From the NCBI GenBank assembly GCA_028673005.1, contig CM054116.1, positions 73,297,315 to 73,361,314 of the forward strand: a stretch of 64,000 nt of DNA. Reading direction: 5' to 3'. Position 1 is the stretch's first letter, and each line of letters starts with the position of its first letter. Of the stretch, positions 1-13,024 are shown piece after piece. The stretch comes from Tanypteryx hageni. Lineage: Eukaryota; Arthropoda; Insecta; Odonata; Petaluridae. Both the position numbers and the translations under genes were made by a program. Below the pieces are notes generated by a model. The model worked only from the letters and a program-made list of their open reading frames with translations, did not search any database and was not told where the DNA came from.

Positions 1-535
1 CGCTCCCTCTCCCTCCTCGCTCCCTCTCCCTCCTCGCTCCCTCTCCCTCCTCTCTCCCTCCTCGCTCCCTCTCTCTCTCCCTCTCTCTCTCCTCGCTTCC
101 TCTCCCTCCTCGCTCCCTCTCCCTCCTCGCTCCCTCTCTCTCCTCGCTCCCTCTCTCTCCTCGCTCCCTCTCTCTCCTCGCTCCCTCTCTCTCCTCGCTC
201 CCTCTCTCTCCTCGCTCCCTCTCCCTCCTCACTCCCTCTCCCCCTCGCTTCCTCTCCCTCTCCTCGCTCCCTCTCTCTCCTCGCTCCCTTTCCCTCCTCG
301 CTCCCTCTCCATTGCTCGCTCTCCGCCTCTCCATTCCTCTACTTTTCTCCCTCTCCTCATTTATCCCTCCCTCTCCTCATTTCTCCCTCCCTCTATTCAT
401 GTCTCCCTTCCTCTCTTCATTTCTCCCTCCATATCCTCATTTCTCCCGCCTTCTTTTCTACCACCGTCTATTCATGTCTCCCTCCCTCACTGTCTTAATC
501 CTTTTCTTTCTATTTTCCGTTACCCTACCTTTTCA
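1..535. repeat. CT-rich microsatellite/minisatellite tract
   Basis: The first 330 bases are an imperfect array of 8-14 bp units built from CTCCCTCT and CTCGCTCC variants. A less regular pyrimidine stretch follows to about 535. Apparent reading frames here translate to Leu/Ser/Pro-rich low complexity and are not genes. The tract runs off the left edge of the window. Confidence 0.9.
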
Positions 536-2870
536 GGTCGCTCCTGTCCCGTATCAAGTTAATTCTGCTAAACCCGATGCGACCCCCGCCTCTTACTCCA
601 CTCCCTTCTCCCTCCTATTATACGGTCTCTCTGTCTATCCCGTCCTCTCGACCCGCACCTATTAACCCCGTTGGGGCCACCGTTGCTCCGGGCGGCGTAC
701 GGTCTCATTAAGGAGGATCCCGCTCTCTCTCTCTACTGAGATATTCTAGTCGCCGGTGGGTCCTACTAGCCTAACGATACCCGAGATTATGCCAGAATCT
801 GCGATTATTTGGAGAAAATCGCTTGGGAATGATCGGATAAGGAAAGATTTTTTTCGACTAATCATTCGCGTTGATTTTTGTGTCCGCAAGTCTTTACTAT
901 AGGATAACGTATTGCGTCCTCGTGGATTTGATGGAATTTGCAGAGAGCTGTAACCGTTTCGCTGCCTGTCATAGCTCGTTTGCGACTTATAAGAGCGGTA
1001 TGCGCTATGTTCTTAAGTGTTTTTTTAAATCGCGTATGTATTCGATTGAAGAACTTGTTGAGGTTACACATATCTTCCTTATAGACGGTACGAGTGCAAT
1101 TATTTTCATCTAAATGAAATAAATTGCCATAGGAACACGTTTTTTAGTTATAAAAATCATATATGTACGTTCAGATTTTGAACGTAAATATTTTTAATTG
1201 GAGCTTTCATAAATTTTAAGTTTTATTAATAGCTACGTTAGAATGAATTGATCTTACATTTTGGACCTTTTGTACTTTTTATAGTTTTACCCTCTATATT
1301 TCTGTATTTTATGTTATAAGGATAAAAACTTATATACAACACTATGATTTTAAGCAAAGGGAGTAACGGTCGTAGTTATTCTACGGCATTTTATTTTTCC
1401 TCCTCCGAAATAGTCCGTCGAAGTTATTGCTAAAATAATCCACTGTGCTTAATTTTTTGGAAGAATGTCATCCTATGAAAAACAAAGAATTTCAAAGAAA
1501 ATAATATAGACTAGCAACTAATATAAATTTTGAATGTCGCTTTACAAAAATACCTCGTTTTATTCTCGATCTCTTAGTGGCGAAATATATTTATCCCAGC
1601 AAAAAATTCTAAAATACTATGCTTGAGCCACATTATATGTAGACAATGAAACTGTTTTAAGTTATAAAGATGGAGCGTAAAAAATATTAATGTCACAATC
1701 TTAATGTTTATTATAGAACTGTAGGTATGAAAAGAAACAAAATTTATGAACGTTTAATTAAAACCCTACGAAATTATCATTACAATCTCATCCTAGAAAA
1801 ACACGTGCCAGGAGATTAATTTTAAAATGTTCCACCGTTGAATAATTCGTATCTAATTTACGTATGCACAATTAAGGACGAAAAAGAGGACGAACGAAAA
1901 GATTGATTCTTTCGTACTTACGAAATGGAGACTACCCAGACCGAATGCGGCGAAAACACGAATATCTATAAATAATTATACGACACCAAGGGAAACTTGT
2001 TTTGTGATGTATGTGAAATAACTCCCGAGTTTTGAAACATGAAAACGCGCATTAATACTTGATAATATTCGTTCGGCAGATACAATGGTTATTACGTGAT
2101 TACCGAAATAATAGGAGGCGAAAGACAAAGGAATAATAATCAAATGACAAAAATCGCGACACCGTAAAGGAAAAGGAAACGAAGAGAATAAAAAAAGGAG
2201 GAAGAATACGCTCCGGTGATCCTCTTTGGAACGCTTTATTTCTTGTCGGACCTTTTATTTTAGGTGTAAACGTCTCTCCGGGTCGTGAATTTTACTTTAT
2301 TGTCAGCGTAATTGACGCACTATCAAAAGATACATGACAAAATAAACATTAGGACTTTGACGGATCAAATTTGAGGGACCCTAAGATTGTGTGGAAATGT
2401 TCTACAATTTTAAAAGGTTTACATTTCGTTAATATCTACAAGCGAAGAGTTTTTAACTAATGTTAAAGGCTCGTGAAAATCGAAAAATGACGCAGTCAGA
2501 TAAGTTACATATTTGTTTATGAATTCATTTAGTTCGTTCAGGCATCGAAGTAAACACGGAACTTCAATTTTTCTAAATTAAAATGGATGGATAGTAAAGC
2601 CGCTCATTAATATCGTCAAACTTTAAACGAACAGACCCCTCTCAATCATACCTCGAAACACACACAGAGGGGGAAGTGTTTTTGGTACGATCCATTTAAA
2701 TCAACAGTTTTCAACCGGGAAGACAAACCTCCAAATAAACTTTTCCTCCTTTGAGAAGTTGAATCAAACATGACGATTTTATTCCGTGATATTTATCACG
2801 TTCCTTGCGACAGATGGGCCTACAGAGCTAATGAATAAATGGACGCGAGGAAAATTTCATTTCCAGTCGA
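536..2870. other. AT-rich spacer, no recognisable feature
   Basis: The text is AT-rich with many stop codons in all frames. I saw no conserved protein motif, terminal inverted repeat pair or tandem array. Short frames of 60-80 codons around 862-1113 are what chance would give. Confidence 0.6.
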
Positions 2871-2877
2871 AAAACAC

Positions 2878-3215
2878 GGAAAGAAGGAGAGAGAGAGAGA
2901 GAGAAGTAGAGCGGGTGGAACAAGCTAGGAGAAGGGAGGAGAGGGGAGTGAGAGAGGGAGGGAGAAAGAAGAGACGAGAATTAATGCGGGAAGAGAGCGG
3001 GTAGTTGAATTAAAATGCCCGAAAGGGTTTGGTAAGGAGAAGAGAAGGAGCGGTGAAGCGGAAGTTGGAGGGGGGAGGAGGAGGTTTGAAAAGAAGGTGA
3101 GAATTAAGCCGAGAGAAAATGGGCGGCGGGGGAAAATGAGTGGCGGTGTTTTTTTTTGGCGTGGGGCGAGGGAAGGGGGGCGGGGTGGGCGGAGAAGGAA
3201 AGAAATGAGATGATG
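2878..3215. repeat. GA-rich polypurine tract
   Basis: This is a purine-dominated stretch on the plus strand, starting with a pure GA run near 2890-2905 and continuing as GGAG/GAAG/GGGCGG text. It probably arose by slippage. Reading frames on both strands are compositional artefacts. Confidence 0.75.
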
Positions 3216-4376
3216 GAGGAGACTTTTGTGGTTAGGTCGTAAAAGATTTTCGCGGCGCATGGCGTGCAAAAGAAGTCCGACATCTATGCTCTCGGTTGTT
3301 CTGGTACGTGTACTTAACGAGGGGATTTATCGCGTATCCGAAGTTGTATTTATGCTCGTTTGTCGTCCCCGAGTCATTTTTCCCTCGTACTTGACTCGAG
3401 AGAATTTTTTGTCTACTGAATTCTGATGATGTCGTCGTCTAAAAGATGAGTTATCTAGCAGCAATTCTAGGTCGTTTATTTTTGGAGTGGGAGGTTCGGA
3501 TTCGTTGCGGAATTTTTCTTTTCCTTTTATTTAAGTTTGGGATAATTGTTCTCCTCATATTTTTGCTCCTTCGGAAGCGATGCGTTTCCGGCATATGTTT
3601 CTCAAAATTATTTAAGGGTTGATTTAATGCTAATCCTTTTTATAGCGTCAATGTGGGTGTTGTATAATTACATTTGTTTACTATCAGTTTTGTTTTTAGA
3701 GGAATGAAATAGTTGTTAAATGTCTGAACTTTTAAGCCGAAAATGTTGTCGGAGCTTTTATTAGAAGAAATTTTAATCAATTTTCTTTATAATGAATAAT
3801 GATAAAAATAAAACATGAGAATGTTTAATTTTTAGGGAAGTTGCTGTATGTTTGCGGTTTCCCACTAATTGTATTTAATGGTCCTCTGATATATATATAT
3901 ATATATGATCCGGAACGAAGCTGTCTTATTTTTCAATGACTATCTAGATGAAATGAAAGTTTAATTAACGAGTAATATAATGTAAAAGTGAAATATTCAC
4001 GGGTTCAGGAAATGTTTCTCTGGCAGTAAGCTAAGCAGGATTCGTCCCACAAAGTTTGAATTCCATCGTCCTTTAATATTGTAATGCACCGCGAATTACG
4101 TCATTAATGCATCCACTCAAACTAAAACCAAATTTATGACTCGATTATCCTTTCGGGACCACTTACAAATTTATCCGGCCTTGGAATTTTGACGCCGAAT
4201 TAACGGGAAAACGAATTATTTTCGAAAGCGTATATTTGTGATAAACTGAGCATTAGCCTCTCGTTGCCGAGACTGGGACGGATGTAATTTTACGAATAAG
4301 GTTTGCCCATAGCCCTGGCGATAAACGCATGCTTTTCGAGATTCCTTTGTCACAACAAAATATTTCGATGGGGCAA
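3216..4376. other. Spacer, no recognisable feature
   Basis: Mixed to AT-rich sequence with a short TA run at about 3890-3906. I recognise no coding or repeat structure. Confidence 0.5.
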
Positions 4377-4682
4377 AGGCATACCTCGTTGAAGGAAAGG
4401 TCCTCTTCCCCGAAAACGAGTGGTTAAGCGAATGGCGATTTTCCACATACTCCCATTTTATAATAATACTGGGTGCGTTATTTGGAAAATTTCGCGCAGG
4501 AAATTTTAATCATATTTACTTTTAGAGTGAACCGATACCTTTTCGGCGGTGTACTGCTTAAATTTGATTGCAGTTATTTCTTTGGAGTGTTGTTATAACG
4601 AGTTGAGAGATTTTGCAAACCGAACTTTGGCGGTGATTTTCATTTGTTGTTATAACGAAATGTCGTTAGGCGAGGTATACCT
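4377..4682. mobile_element. Possible pogo/Tigger-like MITE (degenerate ends)
   Basis: AGGCATACCTCG at 4377-4388 is matched in inverted orientation by CGAGGTATACCT at 4671-4682 (11 of 12 positions). The motif resembles the CAGGCATACCTCG terminal sequence known from Tigger/pogo transposons. The inner flank of the right end carries repeated TTGTTATAACGA text, also in the style of pogo-like ends. No convincing TA duplication or transposase is visible, so this may be a decayed non-autonomous copy or a chance pair. Confidence 0.35.
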
Positions 4683-4689
4683 ATACGTC

Positions 4690-5080
4690 CTATAGCCACA
4701 ATGATCTAGGATCCTATGTTAACCCATTGTATTTGTTTGTGCTCAACATCTTTTTTTATCGGATTTAGCCTGGCCACAAATGTTTATTTCTGTTGCCCCC
4801 GTAACAATTCTTTTGGCGATATGCAAACGGAGATCCCACCAGCGTCGTGCTTATTCGATCCCTTAACGATCGATTTATCTCTCTCTCTTCCGTGCTAAGC
4901 CCTGGCATCACGGACACCTTTCATCTTGACTTTCTCTCGCGCGTTGATTGGAATTCTAGGAAAGAGAGGGTTGGAGTTCCGAAAGAGCTTTCGGGCTGTG
5001 GTTGAAAAGGGAGAGATAGAAAAACGTAAACAGGGCTGCAGCGTTAAATAATATTCTGGAAAAACCCATACTTATTCTCT
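4690..5080. other. Spacer, no recognisable feature
   Basis: Ordinary mixed sequence with no motif or repeat I can name. Confidence 0.5.
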
Positions 5081-6720
5081 CGTTCCTTCTCTCGCCTTTC
5101 TCTCTTTCTCCCTGCTCTCACTCTCTTCGTTGTATTTTTGTATTTACTTCTTTCTTTCATTATATTTATTTTACTCTTCTTCTTCTCCCGTCTTTCTCTA
5201 CCTATTACTCATACTATTACTATCATTGACAGGTTGGATGGAGTATCTGCCGTCTGTTACCAAGATTTTGGATTCGAATCTCGCCAAGGGCGTAGGTGTT
5301 TTTAATTCCGGGCTAATTGTGAAAATGTGCTCAATAGTCTACATCTTACCCCTAAGTAAAGACGGGTTGTTGCTATTAATTTATCTCCATTCCACTATTC
5401 TTTAATGGTTCCCACTCAATCCATCTCTTTCTCTTATTCCCTTATATTCCTCTACCACCATAACTCCTCTCTCCCTCGCTCCAATTCTCTTTTCTTCTCT
5501 ATTTCTACCTTTCTCCATTTCTTTTTCTATATTTCTCCACTTCTCTTTTTCTCCCTTTCTTCCTTTCTTTATTTCTCTTTTTCTCCCTTCATTTCTTTCT
5601 TCTTTTCTCCATCTATCTTACTCTGTCTCTCCATTTCCCTCTGGTATCCATGCATCTCTTCCCCTCTCTTTACCCCTTTCTCACTCCCTCGACTTCAATC
5701 TTCCCACCCTCTAGCTTTAAAGTGACTCGTGCGCTAGAGTCGGGAGTGAAGAGGGTCTGTTGGTGGAAAAAAGCCTCCATTTGCATCTAGAATGGACTTT
5801 GGGAGGGCTCGCACCTAGGTGAGGCTGATTCGTAGAGGAGGTTGCGGATGGAGAAGCGAGAAAGGAGATGGGAGGTTAGCTGTTTGGTCTTTTTTAGGAT
5901 TTCCACCGCCTCTCTTCCTCTCCTCTCTCTTTTAGCTTTGTAAGTGCCGAGAGAGGTGGGTGAGGTAGAGAGGTGGAGGGAGGGGGAGGAGGGAGAAAGG
6001 GAACGAGGAGGAGGATGGTGGAGTCACCGCGGCGGGTGATGGCTCGCCCTTCCCCGCGTCACCTGTTCAGGACGGGCCAACTGAAAAGACCTCACTCTCT
6101 ATCTACCTCCCTCTCTCTCTCTCCCACTTCTCGCTACCCCCCGCCACGATCCATCATGCTCTCCCTCTCCTCCCGTTCTCCTGCGCCTAATAACTCGGCC
6201 TCTCCTGCCCTCACTACTTCTCTTTAACCTCTGTCCTCCGTTTTCCTATTCCCTTTTCCGTACCTCTTAAAACCTCCGCTTTATCTCTCTCCCTTTCTCG
6301 TTCGCCTTTCTTCCTTTTCTTCTCCTGTTTGTTTTCTTTTACTTTTCCCATTTCTCTTTTCTCGCCTTTCTCCCTCGACGCTCATCTCGTGTTTGCAGAA
6401 GTCCATTTTTTGCTTCCTCCATTTACTCGTTATTGTGGCGTTTCCTCTAGTATCCGACGCGGGCGTTTTTGTCCCTTCCAACGTCTTTTTACTCCCATTT
6501 CGCCGTTATTATTCATGGCGGAGTCATCCCTATATCATCTCTCTCTCTCGTTACATTGTGTCGCCTATTCGCCAAACCGAAAGCCTTTCTAGGTGTTCGT
6601 TTTATTTCCCTTTCTATCCCTCTTTTCATCTGATATTTACCTTTCAAATTCATTCTCTCTCTCCTCCGAATCATCTGACCCTTAATATTTTACTATTTTT
6701 GCAGTCCTACACCTATTTTT
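5081..6720. repeat. Interrupted pyrimidine-rich tracts
   Basis: CT-rich blocks at 5081-5230, 5400-5720, 5890-5935 and 6070-6720 alternate with a purine-rich block at 5830-6010. They share CTCTC, TTTCT and CTCCC words without a stable period. Their frames give Phe/Leu/Ser/Pro-rich peptides and are rejected as genes. Confidence 0.7.
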
Positions 6721-7540
6721 GATCACTTTTTAATTTTTATAAACAATTGTATTCTCGTACACAAGGTATATAGAGGAAGGTGGAAAAGTTGGCTGCTATA
6801 TTTGAATGAATGTGCACCTTTTAGGCCCCCTATGTGCCTGAAAAGGTGGTTTTGTCAATACCGTCTGTAATTCTTCTGTCGTATGTCGGTTCCAGTTTTG
6901 TCAATTTAAAAAAATATGTCGATTTAACCATAAATAGCTGCGAAATATTTGATCGGAATTCGTTCCGTTGTGCATAAGCCATATATATCAAAATATAACT
7001 ATATTGCGTCCAGTGACGTTATAATATGCCGAGTTTTACGCCCAGCTACCGCCAAGCTAGTCATTCAGCTATTTATTCAGTGATTTACTTGTATGGGCTA
7101 TAAGCGTACGGATGTCAAAGTTTGCGAACTGTATGTTGCACAGATATATTTTATTCAGATAAAAAATTGATAGCCCATTTATTCATGTCTTTGCTTTTTC
7201 TCCAAGTTTCCTCATTTAGGTCATCGAAGGTTCATTTTTGTTAGTTTGATCATTTTATAATTGTATCGACTCGGAATTGAGAGAAAATATCTTCTCGTTT
7301 TCTATCCAAACGCCTCGTTTCCTTTATTTGCTCTTTCTTGCCCCTCTTGAAATCAGTGCATTTTATTTCCTGGCGCTCTTATTTCATTCTTTTTTAATCC
7401 TCTATCTTACTAACTCCAATTTTCTCCTTTTTCTTCTCAATACTCTCAACTTGGAAGGCCTTCGTCGCCGGGGAAATCTCTGTGGAAGCAGGTACGGACC
7501 GAATATCTGTGCGGAGGCTAGAGAAAAGGATCGCGGCGGT
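6721..7540. other. AT-rich spacer
   Basis: No gene, tandem array or transposon end recognised. Confidence 0.5.
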
Positions 7541-8140
7541 GGCAGGGAGTTTTTGGTTGGGAGGAATAGAATGGAGAGGAAAAGAGGACGAGGGATGGAG
7601 ATAGAGTGAGAGAGAAGTTAAAGAGATGGAAAGTTGAATACGGAGGGAGAGAGAGATAGAGATGGAAAGAGAGGTATAGGGAGGGAGGGTAATGTAGAGG
7701 GAAGGAGGCAGAGTGAGGGAGGGAGAGGCAGAGTGAGGAAGGGAGAGGCAGAGTGAGGAAGGGAGAGGCAGAGGGAGGGAGGAAAAGGCAGAGGGAGGCA
7801 GATGTAGAGGGTGTAAGAGAGGTAGAGGGAAAGCGAGAGAGGTCGAGGGAAGGAGAGAGAAGTAGAGGGTGGGAGAGAGACCTGGAGTGAGCGAGGGAGA
7901 GGGAGGAAGATAGAGAGAGAAGGGGCGAGTTAGAGTAAAGGAGAGAGAGGTAGGAGGGAGGGAGAGAAGTAGGGAGAAAGTGAGAGAGAGAGGGAGGAAG
8001 ATAGAGAGAGATGGGGTGAGTTAGAGTGAAGGAGAGAGAGGTAGGAGGGAGGGAGAAAAGTTGGGAGAAAGAGTGAGAGAGAGAGAGGAGGAGGGAGACA
8101 GATAGAGAGAGAAAGATAGAAAGAGAAGAGACAACATTTC
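7541..8140. repeat. GA-rich minisatellite
   Basis: Nearly pure purine on the plus strand. Between 7693 and 7800 a unit close to GAGTGAGGAAGGGAGAGGCA repeats about five times. A second sub-repeat (gagagaggtaggagggaggg type) appears twice around 7940 and 8035 at a spacing near 95 bases, which suggests a local duplication. Confidence 0.8.
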
Positions 8141-11100
8141 GTTCCGAAGTATTTCTAGAGAGCGTTTCACGTCTCGTACGCGAGAATCTCCCTTGTTCTC
8201 TCTATATGGCCCAGTAGAAAAGAATCCAGGTTACGTTTGTTGATTTGGTACGCTCGCGGAACTTCCGAAACAGTTTATCTCTCTGGAAACTGGGGTGGAG
8301 TAGAGAAAGAGAGACATCATCCGTGTGAAGGAAAGGGTAGGAAACGAACGCTAGACCTGTTTCGGATGTTGCCGTTTTTAAAGTTGAGGTTTAGTCGAGA
8401 TGTGATCAAAGGTTTTGCGTTCAAGAAGCTGTCAACGGGAAATCCCTTCCAAAGTATTCAAAAGTGTTGCGTCGACTTGTCACGAATACACGTTAATTTC
8501 GTTTTGTTCGCTTTTCCTTTGATGTATTCGTGTTAACTGGGGTTCAACCGACGTTTTAATTCTCGAAGCGGAAGTGCGTTTGTCGTCGTGCGCTTGCATG
8601 CGTAAACTCACTGGCGTGTGGCGAAAATTTTTTAAATTAGATGAATTTCGTCTCGTTAGAATAGGCTTGACAATGTGATTGCAACCTCGTTGCAATTGTT
8701 CCGTTTTTGTTGGAGTTTCGGATAATCGGCGTTCGTTTGAAGTTTATAGTTCTTTTTAATTTTCATGATAAATTTTCATAATTCTTGATGTTTATACATG
8801 TCAATTTCCCCGTAAATTTACAAATATTAACGCTACTCCGATTCGAAGAGTTAACTGAAGTAATTAATGCACGATTACCGATTGTAGTTGAAAGTCAAAC
8901 TTTCCGTATATCTTTTGCAGCCTCGCTCCCGCAATGGAACTAATAACTCCAATTACGTCAAATAATTTTATGTTAACGATAGCTCGAATCGCCAATTATT
9001 TTGTTTATTCCCTCGAAGATGTTAACTTTCGAGTGTTCGTACAAGAAACGAGACATCTATTGAGATCCATTTAATGTAATTGTAGATTTATGATCATTAG
9101 AGGGATGAGACTGGTTTTCGGTTATAATGCTTGCCCAAATAATCACCCGTCGGTATTTTGTTAATTCTTCTACGTGACGCTCAGATTCTCGCGGAATCAT
9201 TTGAAGTAGTTTCTCCTTAGAGAGGAATAGGGTTTCGTTGAAGAAGGGGGTTGGAAGGATGATGGGCAGGAGTTAAGTGTTCTCACGCGAGAGATCATTA
9301 CTAGGAATACATTCCTTTAACGAAGTAAGATGTCTTTATGATTTTCAAAATTTTTGTTAAAATTCTATTTCATTTGTTAATTTATGTATATTTCTTTTGG
9401 ACAAGGGTGTTAGGATCATATAATTGGTAGTACATGCGTATCTGACCAATATTTGCTGTAAAAATTATCCTGTGAGAAAAAGTATATTTTTTTACTTCTT
9501 TCGCCACAACACTGTTAAGTGAACCATATACGAATTGTAGCCACAGAGTTGACCAACTCTATATTGTTTCACCGACCGTTGGTTCTGGGATATTAATCTT
9601 TCATGACATTGCCTTCCTTTAATTGATTTCAGAATTTACAGAAGTACAAAATGTACGATTATCAAAAGCAGCGCATTTCACGTGAAATTCCTGATATTGT
9701 GGAATAGAATAAATTAGCAGAGTTTTGCGTCTTTCATGTTTAAAATTGGTGGTTGCTACACGCGCAACCAATATTGAGGTCATGGGAAGCTTGCGGAAGG
9801 TCCAAATATTCTCTCATTTTGAAGTTATTTCCCGCTTGATATAAATAGTATAGAAAGGGAAATTTTTTCCGAAGAAATAACTCGCGCTATTTGCGAGTAA
9901 AATGTTTTGGTCACACTAAAAAAATTAAGATGATAACGCTCGCAATATGAAGCGGAATATTTCAGTTTATATTTGTTTGGGATTCCAATATTTCTGTGTG
10001 TATGCATACTCTTTCTGAAACAGACGAAATAATTTAAAGGTAGCATACAAACGACTGCTTCTATAGATCCGTGTGTTAAGGAACCTTTGGAGCAACTTTA
10101 TCTCCTCTGAGAATATAACGCTTGTGTTCCTATATGAGTTTACCGCGGCGAATTTTCCTGGAATACCTGAGCTCCCGAGAACGTTTGGTCGAATTTCGAA
10201 ATTGCCTTGGGATTTCTCTTCGATGCGGTATGCTCCTCCACATCACGTCCGCTAGCGAGACCGTAGAGGAGGGAGGTTTTGTTTGTCTGTTACCTTCCGA
10301 TTCCCAGGTCGGAACTAGCAGTGGAACTTGATCCTATGTATTGCTCCTCTAGTTGCGTATCTCTTCGACTATCGTTCCTGGGGAATTATTCGAAAGATGT
10401 GATTTTTTATTGTGGAAAATACTGGAGAGTTGTTGATTTAAAGACATGTCTTATCCGCCTTTTTATGCAGTGGTTTAACGGATGATTATTAATTTAGCCC
10501 ATTTTTCGATATTTTATAGCGCATGTTTTTGCTAGTGAATATTTGATATTTGAATCAATCTCCGTTGTAAATGCTCTCTCCACAGTTATGTGCGCCCGAA
10601 AAGTTAACGTGTTTTTTGTATTTTCACGTGTCTCTTCGAACCCCAGCAACTCGCCACCTTCATCACTACCTTTTGCCCGTTGAAATTCTGCGGGAAAGTT
10701 TTTTAATGAAATTTCATGACTAGATGCGACGTGAAGCTATCCAAGTTAATGGTGCGCAATTACATGAAACCAACAGCAATGCTAATCACCAGGAATACGT
10801 CAAATTTTCGAGTTCAAAACTGATCTGCTTATCGATTCGACGCGTATTCAAAAATCGATGGCAGGAAACAAAATTTGGATCTTTTAGCCGTTCGTTGTTT
10901 CAAGTCTCTACCTCCTACGATGATTCTAAGTAATTTTAATATGCGAATGATAACGCTCTACATTTAAGTGTATTCCTTCTCGTAAATAACCCAACGAATG
11001 TTGCTTGCATTGTTTGCTATGAAAAGAATTTCCCTCTTCTTCCTCTCTCTCGTATTAAAAGCATTCAAATCACGCTTTCACCCATAAGGATTGAAATATC

Positions 11101-12690
11101 AATAGAATTTCCAGGTTTAACAATGTAATGGGTTAGCACGGCAACATCCCGTTAAAATGGCAAGATTTTTCCAAAATATGGGAGTCATACATTTAAAAGG
11201 GGGAATGTCAACTGTAGCCGGAAAAAGATGAAAAGAATAAGAAACTTCATAATTTTTTCTTTAAAATGTTTTAGATTCAAAGATAGTAGTTTAATTCTTT
11301 CTAATTTAGTTCTCAAAAATAATAAAAGCCTGCACGTCGAAAAGTCAATTTTTACGTGTTATTTTATGGGAAATGGAAATGTCTTCCTAGGAGTCAAAGA
11401 ACTTTATTGGAGATTTTATTTTGTCATCACCTTAAAATATGTGAATCGAGCATTCCTGCAAAATTAAAAAATATATATCTTTATCCTTTATTGAGTTATT
11501 CGCATGTTTATAGCGTGACAGAGGGAGCCACAAAGTGACAAAGGGACGGAAGAAGGCTTTTATAGATTTAAGACACACACACATTCCCTGATACTATGAT
11601 TTAAAAAGGTTTCATCATTCCTGTCGTATTCTGACAACTAATCAAATTTTGTCGCCAACATTTTGCCTTAATAATCGAGATTTAAAATCGATGCTTTTGG
11701 CTGTATTGGTTTTTCTTTTTTTTTGCGTTTGCCCGCAATTATTCCGACTTAATCGACGAAATTACATCATGTCAGGTCGCTTGCGTGCGTTTTATAGGTT
11801 GATTTATTCGAGCTAAAAGTTAATATCATCGTTTGTCTTAAATTCCCAAATTAGTCATTGTCGAGGATCGTAACAGGACTATCCAGTCCGTGCTCGGATG
11901 AGTACGATGCAATTTTCTCACGTTCCAGCGTCGAAATGGTGCCTTTCGAAGCGCACAGGCAGTTTGGCCGTTGGCCAAGTTGAAGGCATTAATTTGTCCC
12001 GAAAGCAGCGGCTTAGTGGGGTTGACCATTGGCTCATTAAAAAAGAAAAACTTTACGTTTCGGAGGTAGCTACACACGAGCCGGCACTCGATCAACCATG
12101 TTGTCCGCATAAATCAAGTGTCTGCGACGATGAATTTCGTTTAAAAAATTCGATGTTAAGTCTTACTTCTTGGATGTTGTGAAGGGAGTGAGCAGACATG
12201 GTCATATCCATGCCGTTTACAAAATGAGGCTTAGTATTGTGCTCCTACATTCGTCGCCTTAATGCACAAACCTAAGTTGTTTTCATGCAAAATAATTGTG
12301 CGATTTTTTCATCATGTTTTTACCTCCGAAATTTTCACAATTAACCGGCCCTCAATCTATACCCCGGTTTGCACGGAGTTCACATTCTTTGGTTGTAACT
12401 GTGTCTTATTTCTCGGCCGTTGCATTTGTCTGTCGTTCGCGGGAAACAAATTTTAGCGTTCCAGATTTCTCTTTCCCTTTAGTTGACATTTTCATATGCT
12501 GTCTCTCCGATCTAAATACGATTTAGCTCTTGAGAAGGAATTTTAGGTCAGTCCCTTGCCTTGTTGGCTGAGTTGAATGCAGATTAGCGCTAAGAGATTT
12601 TAATGATATGTAGAGTGGCGCATGCCTCAGACTCAACCTCTTCCTATTTCCTGCAGTATAAAATTTAACCGGGTAGAAATCGCTTATAAC
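8141..12690. other. Long spacer, no recognisable gene
   Basis: Four and a half kilobases of unremarkable AT-biased sequence with a short CA run near 11573-11584. Open frames are all below 100 codons, overlap each other on both strands and show no familiar motif. This could be intergenic DNA or the inside of a large intron; the sequence does not distinguish these. Confidence 0.5.
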
Positions 12691-13024
12691 TACATTCAAG
12701 GATTCAAGAACAAGCAATTTAAAAATGTACTTCCTATAGCTATCTCCAATAGCCGCAACAAGGTTAAAAAACAATATGCGCATTTCGGCCACAAAGCACC
12801 CGTCTTCAGTGGTAATTCGCCGGAAATAGACTTTTAGAATCTATTTTCGGTGAATTACCACTGGAAACGGCTGCTTTGTGGCCGAAATGGGCATTGGTTT
12901 TTTAACCTTGTTGTGGCTATTGGAGATGTCCAAGGAAAGTAAGTAAATTCTTAAATTGCTTGTTCTTGAACTTTTTTCAGCAATAAGACGAGCTCGATTG
13001 TTCCCTGTTGAATACATTCAAGGA
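12691..13024 (+). mobile_element. Retroelement-like insertion: inverted arms, hammerhead-like cores, 12-bp TSD
   Basis: TACATTCAAGGA occurs at 12691-12702 and again, identical, at 13013-13024, bracketing 310 bp as a target-site duplication would. Inside, an arm at about 12705-12829 is the imperfect inverse of 12841-12968, separated by a loop of about 11 bases. The remaining 45 bases form a unique tail containing ACGAGCTCGAT. Each arm contains a hammerhead-like core: CTGAAGA to GAAATG on the minus strand (12781-12809), and a degenerate CTGGAAA to GAAATG on the plus strand (12861-12889). Relatives of the arm or tail occur at 21786-21901, 36640-36780, 47515-47573 and 53063-53150. An inverted, 5'-truncated organisation with variable-length duplications is known for Penelope-like elements; that assignment is inference. 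Confidence 0.6.
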
